Assembly: GCA_934277865.1 (NCBI GenBank)
Contig: CAKQVW010000120.1
Location: 1-8,277, forward strand
Length of the DNA: 8,277 nucleotides
Source of the DNA: an uncultured Pseudobdellovibrionaceae bacterium
GTDB taxonomy: Bacteria; Bdellovibrionota; Bdellovibrionia; Bdellovibrionales; JAMPXM01
Reading direction: 5' to 3'
Positions 4,829-8,277 of the stretch are shown piece by piece. The notes under the pieces are model-generated. The model had not been told where the DNA came from and ran no database searches. It worked only from the letters and a program-made list of their open reading frames with translations. Every line of letters starts with the position of its first letter. The stretch's first letter is position 1. Made by a program: the position numbers and the translations under genes.

Positions 4829-6640
4829 TTACGGACACTTCAACGCCGAGATCTTTGTTCGCAGTGTTTCCAGCGGTAGCAGGCCGGCTTCAAGAATCGC
4901 GTCGTGGAAACAGCGCTCGCGGAATTCCCCGCCCATTCGCTTCATCGTCTCATCTCGAAGCTCACGAAGCTTCAAGTAGCCATAGTAGTAACTCGGCGCC
5001 TGCGCAGGACTGCGGAACATATAGCGCTGAAGCTCGAGATCCGCCCACTCGGATGACATGCCAACTTCCTCGATGATCACCTTCTTCGCATCCGCTGGAG
5101 TGATTTTTCCCAAATGAAGATCGGGGTCCAAAAACATACGCGCGTTTCGCATGATACGCGCCATCATGAGGCCCATCTTTTCATCAAGAGTCATCGAATC
5201 TTCCATCAACCACTCGGCGTAGAGTGCCCAACCTTCGACATTGACGCTGTTAAACGCATAACGAGCACGAATGATCGAAACACCACGATCCAAGATGGCG
5301 CTGAACTGCAAGTCATGGCCTGGGCGCCCCTCATGAGCCGTGAGGCTCTTCGCCGTAGCCGCAAATGCGAAGTCATCAAACGCGAGCTTGTCCTTTGATC
5401 CAATCGGAACAACAAACTCGGGCCGCTGTCCGGTGTTGCCGATCAACGCTGGTGTCGTCAGATGCGGAACCGGCTGAATACGGCTTTCGGCTTCGGAAGC
5501 TACACGGATTCGCAAAGGTACTGAGGGCAGGGTGACCAAATCACGACGACGAATTTCCGCAGAAAGCTCCTCGTCAGCCTTGATGTAACGTGCGCGAATC
5601 TTGTCGGCATCTGTTTCGATGTTCGACTTCAGGTGCTTGATCACCGCTTTGGGAGAATTGTCTTTCAAACCATCACGCTTGGCGATCTCAGCCGCGAGTG
5701 CGGAATAGACCTGGAGGTTCTCAGCAAACTCTTTTCTCGCAAGATCGCGAACAGCCTCAGGCGAAGCACGATGTCCGTAACGTGTTAACACGTGCGAGTA
5801 TAGTCCATAGGGCAATTTAAAATCACTTCGGGCGAGAGGGCGCAGCGAGGTGCGAACCCAGTTTTCGTAAGTGCGCACTTGAATCCGGAATTTCTCAAAG
5901 TCCTCTTTCCAGTCATCGCGACCCGACTTTGCCAGAAGATCCTTAATGCCCTCCAAAACCTTCGCCGAATTTTCGAGATAGTGATCGATGTCTCGCTTCA
6001 GTGGATAGTAGCGTTTGCCTTTACTCGGGCCGGTTTTACTTCCGTAGAGCTTGATCCGCTGTTCAATACGGTCGCGGGCAGCCTCTGCTGAGGGTCGCGA
6101 CTTCAGCTCACCTTCGACAAAGCCATTTACGTATTTCTTAAATCGGTCAACAGCCGCGAGCTTTCTTGAATCCGGACTTTGTTCATTGATGAGGGTTTGA
6201 AGCGAATAAAAAACACCATCCGTGACCCGATCGAAAGGAACAATGCCGTATTCCCTCTCAAGCTCGAGGCCTCGCAAACGACGCTCGACTTCACCTTTTA
6301 AAACGTTTAGGTCCACCAACACCTCTGGGTGTTTTTCGATGGCAACCAAGGACTCGAGTTTCTGTTTCCACGCCTGGTTGTGCGCCTCAAGTCGCTGCTG
6401 CAACGTGCGATCGCTCACCGTGGCGCGCGAATCATACTCCTGGTATCCGATACCCGATCCTGACTCCGGAAGAATTTCGGCAGTCGCGCGCGAATACTCC
6501 TCTGCCACGCGATTGCTGGCTGCAATCCACTCTGGTTGCCCAGCCGCGCGCTTGGTGGAAGACGAACAGCCCGCCAGCAAAACTATCAAAGCCAATGCAA
6601 TTGCCGTCGTCGAACCGAACCAACGAACACTCGTCCCCAT
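4829..6640 (-). CDS. DUF885 family lipoprotein, putative zinc metallopeptidase
   Basis: This 603-residue protein begins with a lipoprotein signal: a basic N-terminus, hydrophobic core TTAIALALIVLLAGC, and lipobox LAGC with Cys25. Ser at +2 predicts outer-membrane sorting, so it acts in the periplasm or on the surface. The body is helical and of the length normal for DUF885 proteins. The hallmark motif is HEGRPGHDLQ (residues 436-445), corresponding to the usual HE-x-x-PGH-x-x-Q of the family and resembling a zinc-binding HExxH-like site. A second conserved block, NVEGWALYAEWLME (467-480), could supply the third ligand (Glu469). The C-terminal part includes SYYYGYLKLRELR. The ATG has GAGGGA about 6 bases upstream. 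It is last in an operon, 11 bases after mltG, suggesting a periplasmic peptide- or envelope-related function. Enzyme activity is family inference; substrate is unknown. Confidence 0.92.
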   Translation of the reverse strand: MGTSVRWFGSTTAIALALIVLLAGCSSSTKRAAGQPEWIAASNRVAEEYSRATAEILPESGSGIGYQEYDSRATVSDRTLQQRLEAHNQAWKQKLESLVAIEKHPEVLVDLNVLKGEVERRLRGLELEREYGIVPFDRVTDGVFYSLQTLINEQSPDSRKLAAVDRFKKYVNGFVEGELKSRPSAEAARDRIEQRIKLYGSKTGPSKGKRYYPLKRDIDHYLENSAKVLEGIKDLLAKSGRDDWKEDFEKFRIQVRTYENWVRTSLRPLARSDFKLPYGLYSHVLTRYGHRASPEAVRDLARKEFAENLQVYSALAAEIAKRDGLKDNSPKAVIKHLKSNIETDADKIRARYIKADEELSAEIRRRDLVTLPSVPLRIRVASEAESRIQPVPHLTTPALIGNTGQRPEFVVPIGSKDKLAFDDFAFAATAKSLTAHEGRPGHDLQFSAILDRGVSIIRARYAFNSVNVEGWALYAEWLMEDSMTLDEKMGLMMARIMRNARMFLDPDLHLGKITPADAKKVIIEEVGMSSEWADLELQRYMFRSPAQAPSYYYGYLKLRELRDETMKRMGGEFRERCFHDAILEAGLLPLETLRTKISALKCP

Positions 6641-6651
6641 ATTTCCCTCGA

Positions 6652-7731
6652 TTATTTATTTGGTTTGCGCTTTTTCAGATCCCGCCAGGACTTTCCTTCA
6701 CGAGCTTTGCGATCAAGCTGGAAAGTTCCGACAGCCGCTTTGTGCTGCGAATACTCTTTGGAAAAGATATGCGTCCCGTCGTTTCTGGAAACAAAAAACA
6801 AGAACTCGGACTTTGCGGGGCGAACGGCCGCCACCAAGGCTTCCCAACCTGCGTTCGCAATTGGGCCCGGTGGCAATGCCGGAATCACATAGGTGTTGTA
6901 AGGTGTTGGTGTGACCAGATCTTGACGAGAAATGTTGCGGTTCCAAGAGCCTGACTTCAACCATACTCCGTAAATCACCGTAGGATCGGTTTGAAGCCTC
7001 ATCCCTTTACGCAAACGGTTGTGAAAAACCGAGCTAATCAGCGGACGCTCTTCTGGTGCACCTGTTTCTTTTTCGACGATACTGGCCAAGGTGACGATCT
7101 GGTGTTTCGTCAGCGGCGTGGCTTCGGAGTTTGGCTGTGGGATGCGTGCAAACTGCTCTTTGAACTTTGCAACCATCTGCCGAACCAAACCGCGAACTCC
7201 GGAGGCCCTCGTCACATAGTAAGTTTCTGGAAATAGATAGCCCTCAAGCGTGGGAAGATCTTCTCCCAGAGTCTGACGAATGAACTCGCGATCCTGCGTG
7301 ATTCGCAAGAACTCGTCTCGTTTTCCGATGCCAACTCGTTCGACGATACTGGCAATTTCAAATCGATTGAGTCCCTCAGAAACCGTCACGACATATTCGA
7401 TACTTCGACCGCTCGCCAGGATTTTAAGAATTTCTCCGGGAGGCATGTTGCGGCGAAGCGCGTACTCCCCGATTCTCATTTTTCCACCCAGCGCCTTGAA
7501 GCGGGCGTAGATACGAAACTTCTTTGCATCCGTGATCAGGCCTTCGGCTTCGAGGCGTCTTGCCACCTCACCCAACGATTGACCGCGATCGACCGAGAAC
7601 ACGATCTGTGTCGCGTCCGCGCCGGCAGGTGTTTTGACAAATCGATAGGCCTGCCAAGCCAACAGGCTCGCCACAACCAAACCAAGCACCGCAAGTGAAG
7701 CTAAAAAGCGAATGACCGAACCTCTCATCAT
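6652..7731 (-). CDS. mltG: Endolytic murein transglycosylase MltG (YceG-like)
   Basis: MltG is an inner-membrane lytic transglycosylase that cuts nascent peptidoglycan strands and is thought to release or terminate growing glycan chains. This 359-residue protein has a single N-terminal membrane anchor (residues about 7-28, FLASLAVLGLVVASLLAW). A LysM-like domain follows (about 42-115, with DRGQSLGEVARRLEAEGLI and RIGEYALRRNMPPGEIL), then the catalytic YceG domain. Visible motifs are LEGYLFPETYYV (162-173), LASIVEKETG (215-224) with the predicted catalytic Glu220, FHNRLRKGMRLQTDPTVIYG (236-255), TPYNTY (276-281) and LPPGPIANAG (286-295). Length is normal and no key residue is missing. The start is ATGATG at 7731. 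The first ATG overlaps the upstream dehydrogenase's TGA (ATGA), so translation is probably coupled. DUF885 follows after 11 bases. Confidence 0.97.
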   Translation of the reverse strand: MMRGSVIRFLASLAVLGLVVASLLAWQAYRFVKTPAGADATQIVFSVDRGQSLGEVARRLEAEGLITDAKKFRIYARFKALGGKMRIGEYALRRNMPPGEILKILASGRSIEYVVTVSEGLNRFEIASIVERVGIGKRDEFLRITQDREFIRQTLGEDLPTLEGYLFPETYYVTRASGVRGLVRQMVAKFKEQFARIPQPNSEATPLTKHQIVTLASIVEKETGAPEERPLISSVFHNRLRKGMRLQTDPTVIYGVWLKSGSWNRNISRQDLVTPTPYNTYVIPALPPGPIANAGWEALVAAVRPAKSEFLFFVSRNDGTHIFSKEYSQHKAAVGTFQLDRKAREGKSWRDLKKRKPNK

Positions 7732-8277
7732 GTCAGCGGATCAAAACTGAGGCCCGGAGGAGCCGCCTTCGGATCGAAAGGAGTTGTGTCTTCATGGCTC
7801 GCAACTGGGACCGTGCAATAGGTCACTGCAAAATCCGCCGCCGGTCGATCATTGCCCGATTTGCCCATACCACCAAATGGCAGCTTGGAACTTGCGCCGT
7901 TTGTCGTGCGATTCCAGTTCACAAGTCCCGATCGTGCGCGGAACAAGGTTTCCTCGTAGATCGAACGATTCTTAGTGAAAATCGAAGTGACCAAACCAAA
8001 TCCGGTGCTGGCATTGATCTTCAACGCCTCGTCGAGATCTTTCGTTCGATAAATCGCCACGTTCGGTCCAAAGATCTCGGACTTTTGATAAACCGAATCC
8101 TCGCGGAACTTGTCGACCAGGCAGATGGACGGCGTCACGTAATAACCTTTTTTATCCAGGTCTAACGCCTTCCCGCGCATCAACCGTTCTGCACCCTCAC
8201 GGCTTGCGATCTCTTGAAAGCGAACATATTTTTCAACGGCACCTGCATTGATCAGCGGACCCATAAACGGATTGTCC
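7728..8277 (-). CDS. astD: Aldehyde dehydrogenase, AstD-like (succinylglutamate-semialdehyde dehydrogenase), C-terminal part
   Basis: The frame runs off the right edge of the window; the last 182 residues are present. They are the C-terminal part of an NAD(P)-dependent aldehyde dehydrogenase. EIFGP (residues 67-71 of this fragment) is the conserved cofactor-contacting motif, and GLVNWNRTTNGASS followed by PFGGMGKSGNDRPAADF matches the form typical of AstD rather than generic ALDHs (GxVNWN, G-A-S/A-S-x-x-PFGG-x-G-x-SGN-x-RP). AstD oxidises N-succinylglutamate semialdehyde to N-succinylglutamate in the succinyl route of arginine breakdown. The catalytic Cys and NAD-binding half lie outside the window. 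The TGA overlaps the mltG ATG by 4 bases, so this is the upstream member of the mltG-DUF885 operon as far as visible. Another small aldehyde as true substrate is possible. Confidence 0.9.
   Translation of the reverse strand, partial: DNPFMGPLINAGAVEKYVRFQEIASREGAERLMRGKALDLDKKGYYVTPSICLVDKFREDSVYQKSEIFGPNVAIYRTKDLDEALKINASTGFGLVTSIFTKNRSIYEETLFRARSGLVNWNRTTNGASSKLPFGGMGKSGNDRPAADFAVTYCTVPVASHEDTTPFDPKAAPPGLSFDPLT

Noticed and set aside
6222..6954. Overlapping + strand open frames opposite the DUF885 and mltG genes
   Set aside because: They are shadows of two strongly supported - strand genes, with Arg/Ser-rich products and no start signals.
1..8277. CRISPR array, tRNA or rRNA genes, intact insertion sequence
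   Set aside because: No regularly spaced long repeats, no cloverleaf-like or rRNA-like stretches, and no paired terminal inverted repeats were seen.

Overview
The window reads as bacterial chromosome with mid-range G+C. The right half is dense and orderly. The left third is more AT-rich and filled with short genes I cannot name. Gene content (an AstD-type aldehyde dehydrogenase, MltG, a DUF885 lipoprotein, a nitroreductase) fits a Gram-negative bacterium. A Bdellovibrionota or deltaproteobacterial relative is my impression only; nothing in the window proves it.

Left region (1-2307, all + strand): a frame open at the left edge with a faint transposase-like stretch; a 121-aa acidic orphan whose N-terminus resembles small immunity-type proteins; about 300 bases that look like decayed coding DNA; then two overlapping orphans (about 178 aa and 288 aa, the second all-helical and TPR-like). 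The mix of unrelated short genes, weak start signals and lower G+C suggests an acquired or eroding cassette region, possibly the tail of a polymorphic-toxin/immunity array. No toxin can be proven.

Middle region (2442-3211): a type II toxin-antitoxin operon on the - strand. A ribbon-helix-helix (RHH) antitoxin overlaps a RelE-family toxin. The toxin overlaps by ATGA a 40-aa frame that looks like the first part of a second RHH antitoxin. Upstream of the antitoxin lie 8-bp ACCGT-type direct repeats on one 8-bp register, which look like an operator. On the other side is a tiny divergent + strand gene (31 codons) with an excellent Shine-Dalgarno sequence.

Right region (3279-8277): an FMN nitroreductase (-) and a short exported protein with calcium-loop motifs (+) diverge from a spacer with a good sigma70-type promoter facing the + gene. 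The + gene converges on a three-gene - strand operon: aldehyde dehydrogenase (cut by the right edge), mltG and a DUF885 metallopeptidase-like lipoprotein. The first two overlap by ATGA and the last two are 11 bases apart. A perfect 10-bp hairpin sits between the convergent stops. The operon pairs amino-acid catabolism with cell-envelope enzymes and looks like stable core chromosome.

The most interesting items are the toxin-antitoxin locus with its trailing antitoxin-like remnant and phased operator repeats, and the unexplained gene cluster at the left.
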